From Setoptus koraiensis (lineage: Eukaryota; Arthropoda), in contig CM106585.1 of the NCBI GenBank assembly GCA_048013815.1, positions 12,524,001-12,588,000 of the forward strand: a stretch of 64,000 nt of DNA, written 5' to 3'. A program made the translations under genes and the position numbers. Position 1 is the stretch's first letter. Each line of letters opens with the position of its first letter. Positions 1 to 11,730 of the stretch are shown in pieces. The notes below the pieces were generated by a model. That model saw nothing but the letters and a program-made list of their open reading frames with translations. It ran no database searches and was not told the origin of the DNA.

Positions 1-1
1 A

Positions 2-883
2 AACCGTATTGCCAAATTGTTACGATTTCACTCATCAAAAACTGGACCGGATGGTTGGACATCTCTTACTAAATATGTCAAAGATATGCCTGAAGGCCAA
101 GATCAGATCTACTATATAGCCGGATCTAGCTATGATGAAGTATCAAATTCTCCCTTTGTTGAGAAAATCCTTAAGAAAGGCCATGAAGTGTTGTATTTAA
201 CAGATGCTGTTGATGAATATTGCCTATCCAATCTACCAGATTTCAATGACAAGAAGTTCCAAAGTGTTGCCAAAGAGGGCTTGAAAGTCGACAAATCGGC
301 TAAGGCAGAATCGTACAGAAAATCTTTAGAAACGAAATATGCTGGTCTCATCTCATGGTTGAAAGATTCAGCGCTCAAAGACAAAGTTCAAAATGTTGTT
401 CTATCTGAACGTCTTTCTGAATCTCCAGCCGCATTAGTTGCAACAGCATTCGGTTGGACCGGAAATATGGAGCGTTTGGCTAAAAGTAACGCTCATTCTA
501 AAACTAAGGATGCTACTCGCGATTACTACCTCAGTCAGAAGAAAATACTCGAAATCAACCCTCATCATCCGATCATCAAAGAGATGTCTAAGAGAATAGC
601 TGACGATGAATCCGACAATCAAGCTAAACAAACTGCCGTCCTTCTTTTAGAAACGGCTACCATAAGGTCGGGATACATGCTGCAAGACACCGAAGACTTT
701 GGCAAGCGAATAGAAAGATTAATGAAAAACAGTTTGAATATTCCAGAAGATGCTCCAGTTGAAGAAGATCCCCAAGAAGAAGAAGACGATATTTCCAACT
801 CATCTAAAGAAGAGGAGGATGTAGCTAAGGATAGTAAGCCAATCAATGATGATGTGGATAATGAGAAGCGTGATGAGCTTTGA
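2..883 (+). CDS. HSP90B1: Endoplasmin (GRP94/HSP90B1), 3' part
   Basis: C-terminal part of the ER-resident HSP90 chaperone, which folds secretory and membrane clients with ATP. The reading frame is open from base 2 and begins with NRIAKLLRFHSS, which matches the HSP90 middle domain, so the gene enters from the left edge of the window. The motif LSESPAALVATAFGWTGNMER near residue 140 of the visible part is the HSP90 C-terminal dimerisation region. An acidic tail follows, ending in RDEL, an ER-retrieval variant of KDEL that distinguishes this protein from cytosolic HSP90 (which ends MEEVD). An AATAAA-type signal lies near 930. Identification is secure; the N-terminal ATPase domain is outside the window. 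Confidence 0.95.
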   Translation, partial: NRIAKLLRFHSSKTGPDGWTSLTKYVKDMPEGQDQIYYIAGSSYDEVSNSPFVEKILKKGHEVLYLTDAVDEYCLSNLPDFNDKKFQSVAKEGLKVDKSAKAESYRKSLETKYAGLISWLKDSALKDKVQNVVLSERLSESPAALVATAFGWTGNMERLAKSNAHSKTKDATRDYYLSQKKILEINPHHPIIKEMSKRIADDESDNQAKQTAVLLLETATIRSGYMLQDTEDFGKRIERLMKNSLNIPEDAPVEEDPQEEEDDISNSSKEEEDVAKDSKPINDDVDNEKRDEL

Positions 884-1095
884 ACATGTATCAGTTCCAG
901 AGCTACTTGAGATTGTATTTTGAAAATAGAAATAAATAATACTTAATTTATTAAATATGTAAATAGATACTCCTAATGGAAATCGATTTCGACACTTCCG
1001 AGGCTAGAGTGTTGTCATGAAGAACTTTGACTTTATTAACGCAAAATTTACTCATTTGCAAAACTATATTTTAATGACCCACTGCTTTTATAGAA

Positions 1096-1785
1096 TCAGT
1101 CTTTCCTTAAGGAAAATGAGTGATGAGCTATACCTTGAGCAGTTATCACCTGAACGGAGACAGAATCACCCACGTATATGTCACGCTCGCCGGCAGAGAC
1201 AAAAACATCGTGGACAAGCTTAATCGCTTCCTCCTTGGAAAGTTTGGTGGTGTCCGGGTTGACTATGTTTTTCAAGCCAACTTGATTGTCCAAAAGGGGT
1301 TGTATTAGCGAGCATGATGAACCGCCGGCGCGGTACATGCTTTTTTCGCAGTGACCGACTGGATCGTAGCTATACACCACTCCCTTGCCATCTTCGTCGA
1401 GACCGGCGAGTATATTGGAGATGTAATAAGGAAAGAATCTTTTATAATACAGCATATTACTGATAAGTTGTGCACAAGCCTCAGTTGACATGACCTTGTT
1501 ATGCTCATAGAGATAACTCTTGATTCTGGTTCCGATCACTTTGGCGAAAGTTACAATATCGCACCAACATCCTGTGCTACCCAATACGGTTTTGGGGGTG
1601 AGATTGAATAATTTATCTTGTTCCCTGGTGTATATCTGGTAGCCTGTCGACAATCGTGTCTCGGAGGCAATGATTGCGTAATCCTCACCAGCTATCGCCA
1701 CAACAGTACCTCCATTATCGGCGTATGGCGAAAAGCGTTGAACATTTCTAGGTTGAGCGCCATCTTTGCTCTCTCCAACTGCCAT
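1096..1785 (-). CDS. PSMB1: Proteasome subunit beta type-1
   Basis: Single-exon gene of 229 aa, close to the usual length of the beta-6 position subunit (PSMB1/Pre7) of the 20S proteasome core. The N-terminal part RFSPYADNGGTVVAIAGEDY and the later PVGHCEKSMYRAGG, PLLDNQVGLKN and terminal SLRKD are family hallmarks. There is no exposed catalytic threonine after a propeptide, as expected for this structural, non-proteolytic beta subunit. It acts in the cytosol and nucleus as part of the degradation core. Its start lies about 150 bases from the composite element at 1935-1988 shared with the RPL31 promoter. The convergent neighbour is endoplasmin. Confidence 0.95.
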   Translation of the reverse strand: MAVGESKDGAQPRNVQRFSPYADNGGTVVAIAGEDYAIIASETRLSTGYQIYTREQDKLFNLTPKTVLGSTGCWCDIVTFAKVIGTRIKSYLYEHNKVMSTEACAQLISNMLYYKRFFPYYISNILAGLDEDGKGVVYSYDPVGHCEKSMYRAGGSSCSLIQPLLDNQVGLKNIVNPDTTKLSKEEAIKLVHDVFVSAGERDIYVGDSVSVQVITAQGIAHHSFSLRKD

Positions 1786-1934
1786 TCTTTCAAACTTTAA
1801 TTAGATTGCAAACAAATTATGTAAATATAAAGTGTGTTTCTAAGAACTGATGTGGCTTGTGATGGGATATTTGTGACTGAAGTTTATTTGTGAAAAATCT
1901 CAATACCGAGATCAAGACAATATGATCAGGTACT

Positions 1935-1988
1935 TGATTTCGCCAGGCGGCGCTATCTACTTTGGGCGCGTGATTTAAAGTGCCAAAA
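1935..1988 (+). promoter_or_regulatory. Composite CTCF-like promoter element, copy A
   Basis: Contains CGCCAGGCGGCGCTA at 1941-1955, close to the animal CTCF core, then CTTTGGGCGCG, then AAAGTGCCAAAA. The same three blocks at identical spacing lie upstream of RPL31 (49409-49462); about 35 of 48 aligned bases agree. It sits about 150-205 bases upstream of the PSMB1 start codon. A regulatory role is inferred from position and conservation. Confidence 0.5.
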
Positions 1989-3561
1989 TGAATTTTATTG
2001 GATAAAAAAAAAAGTTCACATGGATATTTAGTCCTCTGCAAATTTTCTTTATAGATTAATATCTCATATAGTCTAACATACTAGGAGATGTGATATCCAC
2101 GATTTAGATGGAGTTACGTAAGAGCCGGGAACGGAGCTTGTTTGGGCTTCCCCCATATTCTAACACCGAGTGCAGAATAAGTGCTCAAGTTGTTTTTTAT
2201 GCAAGAGCCTACATTTCGATGATAGAAGCATCGACCGCGCCTCTAGTGAACTGATCCAGCACTGAGTGTAGCACACCGATAGAGAGGATAGCGGTGAATA
2301 TTCGGGGAATAGACATTTACCACTATCAAAGTTGGGGTTCATGTTTGTTTGATAAATAATCATAAATACAAGTTGATGACTAACCACTACCACCAGATAT
2401 CCGTCGACAAACTATTCACATGCCTCACATTCCGGGTGTCGTGAATGATATTTCTAAAGGCAGTGAGCCCAGTTCCCCAAAAATCTGTTAGGGCGGCGCT
2501 GCATGCTTTCTTTAGACTGAACAAGTCAGCCATGGGTAATGAATGTTACGAATGCAGACGAGTGTAACAGACGAGTCATTTGTAGGTGCAGATTGTGCAA
2601 ATGATGTGAATTTTTTTCATGTATCTTTTGGACAAGTGCAAAAACTGCAGACGAGATGAGCAACACATCACTCATGTACAACACTGCAATTGGCAAAAGT
2701 GAATGTAAAGCAAAAGAAAAAGCTGAATCATTTATCGAGACACTCTGCCCTTGGTAGTGCATTCCAATGCGCTGCCTATGCCTCTCGTGGACTGTTATTG
2801 AACTGGGTTTGTTGCCATCGAAAGTCGTTCACACTATACATCCATGTACTTGTCACTGACAACTACTTGTGAGCGGTAGTAAACGTCACATTGGATAGCA
2901 TCACGCTATCACATTTATTATATGGGACACAGTGTATATTTGAAAATTTCCGACTGATCAAGCTAATTTTCTTCTATCTATTTCTAGATACAAAAGAATG
3001 CTTCAATATACATCTAACCAATATATCAAAATACACAATTTTAAACCTGATCGTTCTCTGGTGAAAGGCATTATTGAACCAGTAATGCCTTCCTTCCTAT
3101 ACTAACAAAACTACAGATTCTCTATGTGGATAGTTCACTAATAACAAAAGCAGCAGCAGCAGCCTCTTTTGCTAAAGCAATATTACGTAACACTAATTTG
3201 GGATTACGCACCACCTACAATTATATTTTCATACTACATTGAAGTATACATACATATGATAAGCGTTCATTTATATAAATAAATAATTATAAATAATCAA
3301 TTTATCCACAAAACATTATAACATCATTCTATATTCACATCCAACTATTGTAATACATTATCCATTTTTGCATTGAAAGGAAACCTAATAAGAGAACAAA
3401 AGAAGAGAATCTTGAATACAATCGCAACTAGTCGTTTATAATTGCTCAATATTAGTCTAATAGAGCAGTGACAACACATATTAGATTTTCTTCGGCATAT
3501 CTATCTATTATAAACAAGCAATAACCATATCCACCTAAACAAGGAAATACAATTAATAGAT
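1989..3561. other. Intergenic, PSMB1 to ubiquilin
   Basis: No supported gene. Short open frames on both strands here show no family motif or splice partner. The last few hundred bases are AT-rich and probably hold the ubiquilin promoter and 5' UTR. A short CAG run is at about 3150-3162. Confidence 0.5.
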
Positions 3562-5849
3562 ATGGATTCGAATAAAATGGGTAGTGAAAAGGACGACGAT
3601 AACAGCAGTATTGCCCCAGAGCAAGCACCAACAGCAGACAGCAAAACATTAGACTCGCAATCTCCTAACACTAATGAGAAGGGTGAATGTAGTCTACGTC
3701 AGAACAAGTCTGCTACAAATCCAGATGATTGCAAATCAACCATCAATTCCTCATCTGATGCCAAGAACGACAGCGACCAAAGCGATTCAGTCAAAAAAAT
3801 TACACTACTTATCAAGACACCTAAACAAAAGCAAGCTATAGAGGTCCCGGAGGATCTCAGCGTATCAGAGGTAAGTCTGTTCGATATTTTAATCGAAGTG
3901 TATTCCAATATGTTAAGAAAAGACTTACGAAATTCTATTTTACCCTCGTATGCTAACCCACCATCATCCTTGCCATATATAAACTTTCAATCAAACCAGC
4001 TCCGGAGTCGCGTGGCCAAGAAGTTCGATATTCCTGATCCTGAACTGGCAACGCTTATTTTTGGTGGGAAGATAATCAAAGACCACGAATCACTTCCCCA
4101 GCATGGTATGTAGTTAGCAATAGAAAAGTTATTTAAGTTTCAGCCACTGTCGATCTATAAGTAATTAACCTAAATTAAACTACACATTTCTATCACAGAC
4201 ATTAGAGATGGGCTTACAATTCATCTTGTAATAAGAAATACAAGGGTAAGTATAACTAGTCCATTCTTATTGAGTCTCTCGAATTTTGATGAAGATGGGC
4301 CTGATAATTATCTGCTGTTGTCTGAATTGTTTTGTTTATTATCCAGCCTACAACCGAGCAGAACCAGTCTCATGTCCAACAATCTTCACCGAGGTCAAAT
4401 CCCCCAAATCCTCAACAAACACCAACTGCACCTAGTAGCACTGGGGGTTTATTCAGTTTATTCAATGAAGGAATACCCGCAGAATTTCATCAACGGATGC
4501 AACAAGAGATGTCAAACCCTGACATCATGAGACAAATGACAAGTAATCCTCTGTTTCAGCAATTGTTGTCTAATCCCGACAACATCAGATCTTTATTCAC
4601 AAGTAATCCGCGGATGCAACAATTAATGGAACGGAACCCTGAAATAACGCATCTCTTGAATAACCCTGATGTTTTAAGACAGAGCCTTGAGATGGTCAGA
4701 AATCCGGCCGCCTTACAAGAGGTTATGCGAAACTATGACAGGGCGTTGAATAATATGGAGAGTACGCCAGGTGGCTATAATGTACTAAGACGCATGTATA
4801 CAGAGTTGCAGGAGCCTTTGCTGAACGCTGCCCAGGAGCAGTTCACTACTAATAGGTTTGCAACCCCAAATGTGCCAGGAAGCGACGGAGTTGATGACAC
4901 TCAAACTTCTGGAGCACAGAGAACCGAAAATCGAGATCCGTTGCCAAATCCGTGGGCTCCTAGAAATGAGCAGCCTTCAAACCAGAATGCGCAAAATCCA
5001 CCTGAAGACACGCGTCCATCGCAGGCAAATCTCAGATCATTCTTAGATGCGTATGAAAGTAGAACCAGATCCGGCAATACTGAATCAAGTAATCAAAGTT
5101 CGGCATTGGGTGCAAACAATAATCAGATGCCAGTAGATCAATTGCAACAAGTTTTGCAACTTCTACCGAATTTTACACAGAATCCAGAGTTTGCTAGCTT
5201 GCTACAGAATCCTGAAGCGATCCAATCAATGATGCAAATCCATCAAGGAATGCAAAGATTACAACGAATAGCTCCTAATTTATTCGGACCACAGTAAGTT
5301 TATTCAAAAAAGAACCCTTAGAGGAAATACTACTGACAGTTTGCACTAACAAAACTTCTAATTTTACATCCAAACAGGATCTTAAATAATCCGATGATGC
5401 CATTCAATTTGTCTGCAACTTCTAATGCTTCAGCAAATGTATCTAGTGATCCCGGTTCTCAAGCTGCTCCGAACACAGCAGATGCCAACGATTACTTATC
5501 TCAATTGCTAACGCAGATGATGTCGCCTACCAATAGCTGGCCCAGCACCAACTTGCCCAGAGACAGTACAAATAATTCTTCTGACAGACAAACGGAGGCC
5601 TCACCAGACCCAAGACAATTGATGCAACTCTTATTTGGATCAGATGCATCCACAAATCCTGCAACCGTTCGCGCAAATGATACAGATGGTCAACAGAATC
5701 CACAACAACCACCTGAGGAGCGTTTTAGAAGTCAATTGGATCAATTGGCATCGATGGGATTTACGAATAGAGAAGCTAACATTCAAGCCCTCACTGCTAC
5801 CTTTGGTGATATCAGTGCAGCCATCGAAAGGCTTCTCACTCAACGTTGA
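3562..5849 (+). CDS. UBQLN: Ubiquilin, proteasome shuttle factor
   Basis: Five exons read from the sequence: 3562-3870, 4000-4105, 4199-4245, 4347-5293 and 5378-5849, joining in frame to 626 aa. Ubiquilins carry ubiquitinated clients to the proteasome and chaperone membrane proteins. An N-terminal low-complexity segment (about residues 1-77) precedes the ubiquitin-like domain (from [13 protein letters not shown] at about 78, through [17 protein letters not shown], to [13 protein letters not shown]). STI1-type repeats follow, rich in NP-x-M/L motifs ([32 protein letters not shown]), and a UBA domain closes the protein ([20 protein letters not shown]). All introns use GT-AG. It converges on HCF-1 with only 61 bases between stop codons. 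Confidence 0.95.
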
Positions 5850-5910
5850 TTTAATTTGATTCAATCGAAATAATTAAAATAGATAATCGAGTTCTACATT
5901 TTATTGATTT

Positions 5911-8780
5911 CTATGATGTTGATGCTGGTGGGTCTTGCAACCATCGTACTTGAGTTGCAGGTCCGTAACCTTTTTCATTACGAGCAGCGATTCTAAATAT
6001 GATCGCAGGCTTTTGTCGGCTATCAACATGAGCCTTTGATAGTGTGGCGTTAGGGACAACACACTCATTTTGAGGTCCATTATAGACCCTAACAAAGAAT
6101 AATTGATGTTGTGCGGGTGAGGCGTTCGTAGTGGCTTTGACGGCCAAGTAGACAGAAAACTCTGTAATCTCGCCTCCACTTATGTGTGGTGCTTCCCAAT
6201 TTATTGAAGCACCTTCGTTAATTTTGTTTATTTTGATAGATGCCGGTGCCCCTGGAAAACCTGGAACGCAAGTCTTGAAAGCAGCGACGTCGCTCCAAGG
6301 ACCACGTCCACAAGCATTGACACCACATATTCTCAGTTTGTAGGCCGTGCCAGACTCTAGTTCAAACCGTGTGTAGTTTCCAGATTGTCCATAATTCGGT
6401 ATGTTAGTGGCGTCAAACTAAAAAGAGATAGAATGGAGATGAATTTGATACAATCAGAATAGGTCAATTGTATTTTATTCAGACTTTGTTTATAGCTAGT
6501 CATGTTGCTTACCTGATCTTCCAGGACCATAGAGTCATCTTTGGGTACCCAAAAATGAGATACAGTACCCATGTTATTCTTGAAAACTCCGACATCATAC
6601 CATACATTCTTTTTCATAGTTGCTTTAGGTTCTGCTAATTTAATCTTTTTCTCCACTGGAGGCTTGATGGCTGAAACTGCCGCGCTTGCTAGAGTTGCTA
6701 GTGGGTCGGAGAATTCAGCCTGTTTTTCTTCGGGCGGGTCATCACTGAGCATTTGTAGCGGAGGCTCTGCACTTGGTGATTCAAAAGAATCTCCACCGCC
6801 ATCAAGTTGTGGAATAGGAGCCTCAACTGGAATCTCAGGTGCTGAATCCGTCGTAACATTAGTTGCTGGTGATTCGTTCGTGGGCGCATTAGCGACAGCT
6901 GCTTCGATGATGGGCGCAGTAGTCGCGGGTGTATTAATCGGGGGCGCGTTGGTTGTGGCCGCATTCATGATGGGAGCATTGATGGCTGGTGGATCAATTG
7001 CAGGCGCCTCATTCGAGGGTAAATCATTTGTGGGCACGCTGATAGCGGGCACATTTATGACCGGCGCATTGGTCGTGGGCGCATTTGTCGTGGTCTCATC
7101 AGTCGCGCGGTCATTGACAACTGGCGCATCGGTTGCCGTTACTGCAATGACGGGCACATTATTTGCGGGCGCATCAATGGCAGGCGCGGTTTTTACAGGT
7201 AGACTTATGGAGGGCGCACTATTTGCGGAAGCATTTATGATGGGAGCACTATTTGCGGGAGCATTGATGATGGGAGCACTGTTCGCAGGAGCATTGATGA
7301 TGGGCGCATTATTGGCGGGAGCATTTGCGATTGGCGCATTTTTTACAGGTGCTTCATTCGCGGGCGCATTGTTCACTGGCGTATCATTCGGCTCTCTTTT
7401 GATGATCACAAATTTTGGAGAACCTGATACAATAGGAATGGCTACCGGAGTGGTTCTAGTTAAATTAGTAGAGCTTTGAGCGATTGGTGGTGCGTCATAT
7501 CCCTGTATCTGTAATAAATAGTAGTCTGCATTTACAAGTGCGCCCCAATATACTTCCAGTGTATTATTATTTGCGCGCACAAGAGCTGGTTTTGTTGGTG
7601 GATATGGGGGCTCTGTTTCTAAATACCACAAATCTTTACAACAAACTTGATTGTTCCAAGCTTTCCTATATCCGTCTCTACCGGACCAGATATATAATCT
7701 TGTTGAAATAGGTACAGCGCAATGGCCTGCCCTAGCTCTTGGTGTGCTATCATCGTTTGTTTCTTCTGTGATATACTGCCAGGTCATTGTTTCCAGATCT
7801 AAACAAGCCATGGTGTTGGTACATCTCCATTCCTGTTCATGTATAGTTCGCGTGGAGGCAATCAAATCAGAGCCTAGTTGTTGTTGTTGCTGAGTAATAA
7901 CTGTTGAGTTCGGTAAATTTTCATTATTCGTAGGTGTAGCGACGGATAAAGGCACCCATCCTCCAAAAATAAACATCTTGTTGCCGATCAGAGAGGCTGA
8001 ATGCAACGATCTAGGTAGAGGAGATCGTCCATGAATTTGTGGGCTCGACCAAGTCATAGTATTTACATCTAATAAGTGAAGATCTCCCAATCTTCTACCA
8101 GCCATGCCACCGTGGATAATTAGTTTAGCCCCAACTAGACTATTTTGATTAGGTATATAGGCTACAGCAGTATGTGATTCCCTGGGTGATGGGGGTGTTC
8201 CATGATAGATTGGTTTCTCCCATTGCATGCTCGGTTGACCAGGTCTTGTATCTAGTACATATAAATCGTTTAAATATCTAGGTATGTTCTCTTTAGGGTC
8301 GTCAGATTCATTAGCTAAGCCTCCAAATAGGAATACTTTAGTGCCTATTAACGTGAATGAATGGCCAAGACGCGGACACGGAGGCCCGTCATTTTTTGGT
8401 GCTTTAGGTCGTATTTGTTTCCATTCCCAGTTGGCAGCTTGTAATTCGTACAGATCATTTGAGTACTTGCCATATTCAATCATACCTCCGAAGACTAATA
8501 AACGTGAGCCATCACAAACGAATCCGTAAGCCGCACAACCGGGTGGTACATCTCCCTTGACTTGCGGCACGAACCATTGATTATTGGTGGTATTAAAAAC
8601 ATGTAATTCATCAATGATACCCTCATTGCCACCTCCAAATACAATCATTAAATCTTTGATAGCAACTCCACGATGCCCGTGTCTCGGTTTTGGTGCCGGT
8701 CCAGTAGTTTGAGGGATTTTGCGCCATTTGAACCTATGGTTGTGCTGTGACTGTGATTGTTGCTGTATTGTCCCAGACAT
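5911..8780 (-). CDS. HCFC1: Host cell factor 1, compact form
   Basis: Two exons, 8780-6513 and 6417-5911, join in phase 0 to 924 aa. HCF-1 is a nuclear scaffold that recruits chromatin-modifying complexes to promoters. The N-terminal Kelch propeller is clear ([60 protein letters not shown]), followed by fibronectin type III sequence ([20 protein letters not shown]). Residues of about 460-655 are a degenerate AP-x-x-N repeat instead of the long basic and proteolytic-repeat region of vertebrate HCF-1. Exon 2 supplies the C-terminal FN3 pair ([40 protein letters not shown]). The total length is nearer the nematode protein than the vertebrate one. The 95-base intron has standard borders. Confidence 0.93.
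6815..7395 (-). repeat. Degenerate minisatellite inside HCF-1
   Basis: Imperfect tandem repeats encode dozens of APxxN/NAP units in HCF-1 exon 1. The most uniform copies, at about 7205-7320, have a unit of about 30 bases (GGAGCA-TTTGCGGGAGCATTGATGATG-like on the + strand). Copies diverge toward both ends, suggesting an old expansion with local homogenisation. Confidence 0.75.
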
Positions 8781-9209
8781 TGTTTTGAAATTGGGGCATA
8801 TGTGATAAATTTTCAGCTAGTTTATATGGATATATCATGAAAGTTATGGTTTTGATCTGATATTAGTTGTCGTGAATAATATGTACTAATTGCACAACGT
8901 TAAACTGCAGTGAAAAGCACAATCGATCGATTTTTCTGTTTGGAACTGCGCGCATGCGTCTGCCTGACTAAGCGCGTTGTTCAAACATATTTGACGTCAC
9001 ATCAGAGTCTGTTGATCAGACGTCTGCTATGGTCACCTCAGCAGCAATTCGCAAACAATCAACAGCCTGTGATGAATCGCGATCGAGTGACCATTATCAC
9101 GGGCAGCCGATGTCGACTGGACAGCATTGGGAGCCAGATAAGCGCTTCGTTTTTTGGGCAGAATCAGCAAGAAGTTCTGACATTGGTATGAATAGAAGTA
9201 GTAACTTCA

Positions 9210-10348
9210 ACGATAGATCCAGTCTATCAATATCGCGTCAGGTCTCTCAAATAAACGATGTGCGTTTTACGGCGCCAAATGGTGCATTTTGAATGTCGGC
9301 GGTGTGAGGCACGAGGTGCTGTAGTCAACGTTGTTGAGAAGGCCCAATACGAGATCGTCGCGTTTGGCCTGTGTTGCTTGCCATCAGAATACGTCGGCCT
9401 CGTCGGCTGGCGGATTACCATTGCCAGATCGGCCAGTCGCAACCCGAGTCCCTACCAACAAAACATCGCCAACCTTACAAACAAAACTTTCACATCAGCA
9501 ACAACAACAACGTCAGTCCTCTAACGACAATAATCTGTTACGAAAAGACTCATAGATCTATTGGCCGTAATGCCATATTTCATATCGTTACTTTTAAGTG
9601 AGACAAACAAAAGCAATGAACAATTTCAGGATGTCAGACGAATTATGCAAATATTGCGTATCATGCGTATATCGCGTATTCTAAAATTGGCTCCTCACTC
9701 CACTGGACTGCAATCGTTGGGTTTTACACTGCGGAACAGTTGGAACGAGTTGTGTTTATTGATGTTATTCCTAGCCATTGGTGTCCGTTCTCAAGTCTGG
9801 CCTATTTTGCTGAGAAAGACGAACCAAACACAAAATTTATTGCAATACCGGTGAGATTTAGGTGGGCCTATGTCACCTTGACGACTGTGGGCGTAAGTAT
9901 TACATTAATTTGAATGCTCTCAGCTAATTTTGTCGCTAGTATTTACATTCGTCATAACTCAACTTGTCAATTATTCATGAAGTCGGCCCCCTCGTGCGCC
10001 TACTGTCAAAAAGCATCACTTCAATAACATTTTGATGCTCGACAATACACATACTGATATTTCTCTCTTGCATTCTCTCCACTCTCCACTCCTCACTGTT
10101 TACTAATATTCAAACTGCAGTATGGCGACATGGTTCCCACGACGTTATTCGGCAAAGTGGTTGGCGCCGGTTGCTGCATTTGTGGCGTCTTGGTAGTGAC
10201 ACTGCCTATACCCATTATTGCCAATAATTTTGCCGAGTTCTACAAGACCCAATTGAGAAGAGAGAAGACACTCAAGAGAAGAGAGGCCATTGAGAAGGCC
10301 AGAAAACGAGAATTTAATAATTCTAAGAGTTTGTTAAGTTTGGAATAA
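9210..10348 (+). pseudogene. Kv2/Shab-type potassium channel pseudogene
   Basis: Three remnants lie in order. At 9286-9321 is the start of a T1 tetramerisation domain (ILNVGGVRHEVL), followed at 9322-9324 by TAG where the family has Trp; the frame resumes with STLLRRPNTR. At 9552-9892 are the end of S3, S4 and S5 ([53 protein letters not shown]), then a one-base frame loss at about 9786-9790, then [16 protein letters not shown] and the pore helix up to TTVG. At 10121-10348 are YGD and S6 ([32 protein letters not shown]). S1-S2 are missing. The family intron between TTVG and YGD is kept (GTAAGT...CTGCAG), so this was a genomic, not retroposed, copy. The conserved pore FWWA reads FRWA. It is not expected to encode a channel. 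Confidence 0.85.
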
Positions 10349-11730
10349 TGGACCTACCAGTCACTAGATTTATCAAATCTGATTTGAGTGCTATTCAAGT
10401 TTGGCGCCTTTGGCAGTTTTAATAACAACGCATTTTGATCTTATCATCAACTATCAATTATCACCAGTCAGAACAGTTTCAAATGGACATGTTTGTCTAA
10501 ACGGGCCGACATTTGAAACAATCGTTGTATCTGAGATAATCATGTGATGTGAGTAAATAATAGAAGTGCAATTACAGATGCATAGGTAGTTAGTGTACAA
10601 AGTAGTAGATTGCAGTATACGAACATGTCCGTTGTTATATACAAGAGCTTATCGGTACCTTTCTACTCGGGCTTTGGGTACTTTTCCAACGAACCTACTT
10701 CCTCTTTCCACATGGTATTCTCTAGAAAAGAGCCTCCGTCGCTGCAATACGAAACTCTCCATAACCCATGGTTACGAGGTCATGATCTATTCTCTTTGGA
10801 TCTCACTTCCGGTTGTGATATTTCATCGAGATAAATGGGAAAAACGAAGGTGCTCTGGTACTACTGATGCATCGAATCAATCTGTCTATCTAATGGTATC
10901 CTACACACATTTTTTTTTTCAGACAAGTAAGTCTCTCGACCATATACTTTACCATTACTTGACTATTTACCTGCTAGGACACATTGGCATCTGATAACAC
11001 GCACAATTGATTCGCTTAGCCCGGACCCAAGTAAAGTAGGCGCGTAGGCGTGTAATGGGTATTTAATGTATACCTTGCACTATTATAAAAGGTAGCCATC
11101 AGCACTGAGACAGACCCCCTTCCAAGCACCTTCTTTGCATACCAAACGAGAGTGAAACTCATTGCTCAAACGCGAAATTTGTAGACACTGATCTACAAAT
11201 AACTAGACAATATTATTATCAATATTAGTAATTGTTATGATTGACTATAACACGGGATTGCCTTTGGTTATTTTTATTATTGTTTCTCTCCATGAATGAT
11301 CAGCATTGTTAATCTACTTAGCGAGGCGCCTCATAACATTAGCGTCTAATGTTCAACTACCTTGGTGCCATAACGAATTATTGATCAAGGATACAATAGA
11401 AGTATTGTGCATCGTTAATTTTCTCCAACTTGTTACATTATTAATCAATAATAATAATAATAGACATTGTTACAAAATACATTTGAAGACCTGCATCTAT
11501 AAAACGTTCAAACTAAAATACGGGAGGAGTCCAGCAACTAAAGTTACCTATCTCGGATTCTATTTATAGCGTAGTCCACTACAGAGAGATGTTTAGTAAA
11601 CACTACACAAGCAAAGAACAAAATTATATCCATCAACCAAGCCACAAAACTCTGCACATTTGCCGCCCTCAAAACCTCCATTCCAAATCCAATCATATCA
11701 CCAAGAATTTTATAATATTTTACTGTAACA
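10349..11730. other. Intergenic, Shab relic to N4BP2-like gene
   Basis: No supported coding sequence. A TATA-like TTATAAAA lies at 11083-11090, about 640 bases upstream of the next start codon; it could mark a promoter followed by a 5' UTR, but no splice evidence supports this. The rest is AT-rich and unremarkable. Confidence 0.4.

Noticed and set aside
2100-2160. GC-richer patch considered as a small RNA gene
   Set aside because: No snRNA, snoRNA or tRNA boxes could be identified.
6571-7479. 302-codon plus-strand frame, Ala/Gly/Met-rich
   Set aside because: Antisense shadow of the HCF-1 minisatellite; the Kelch and FN3 domains establish the minus strand as coding.
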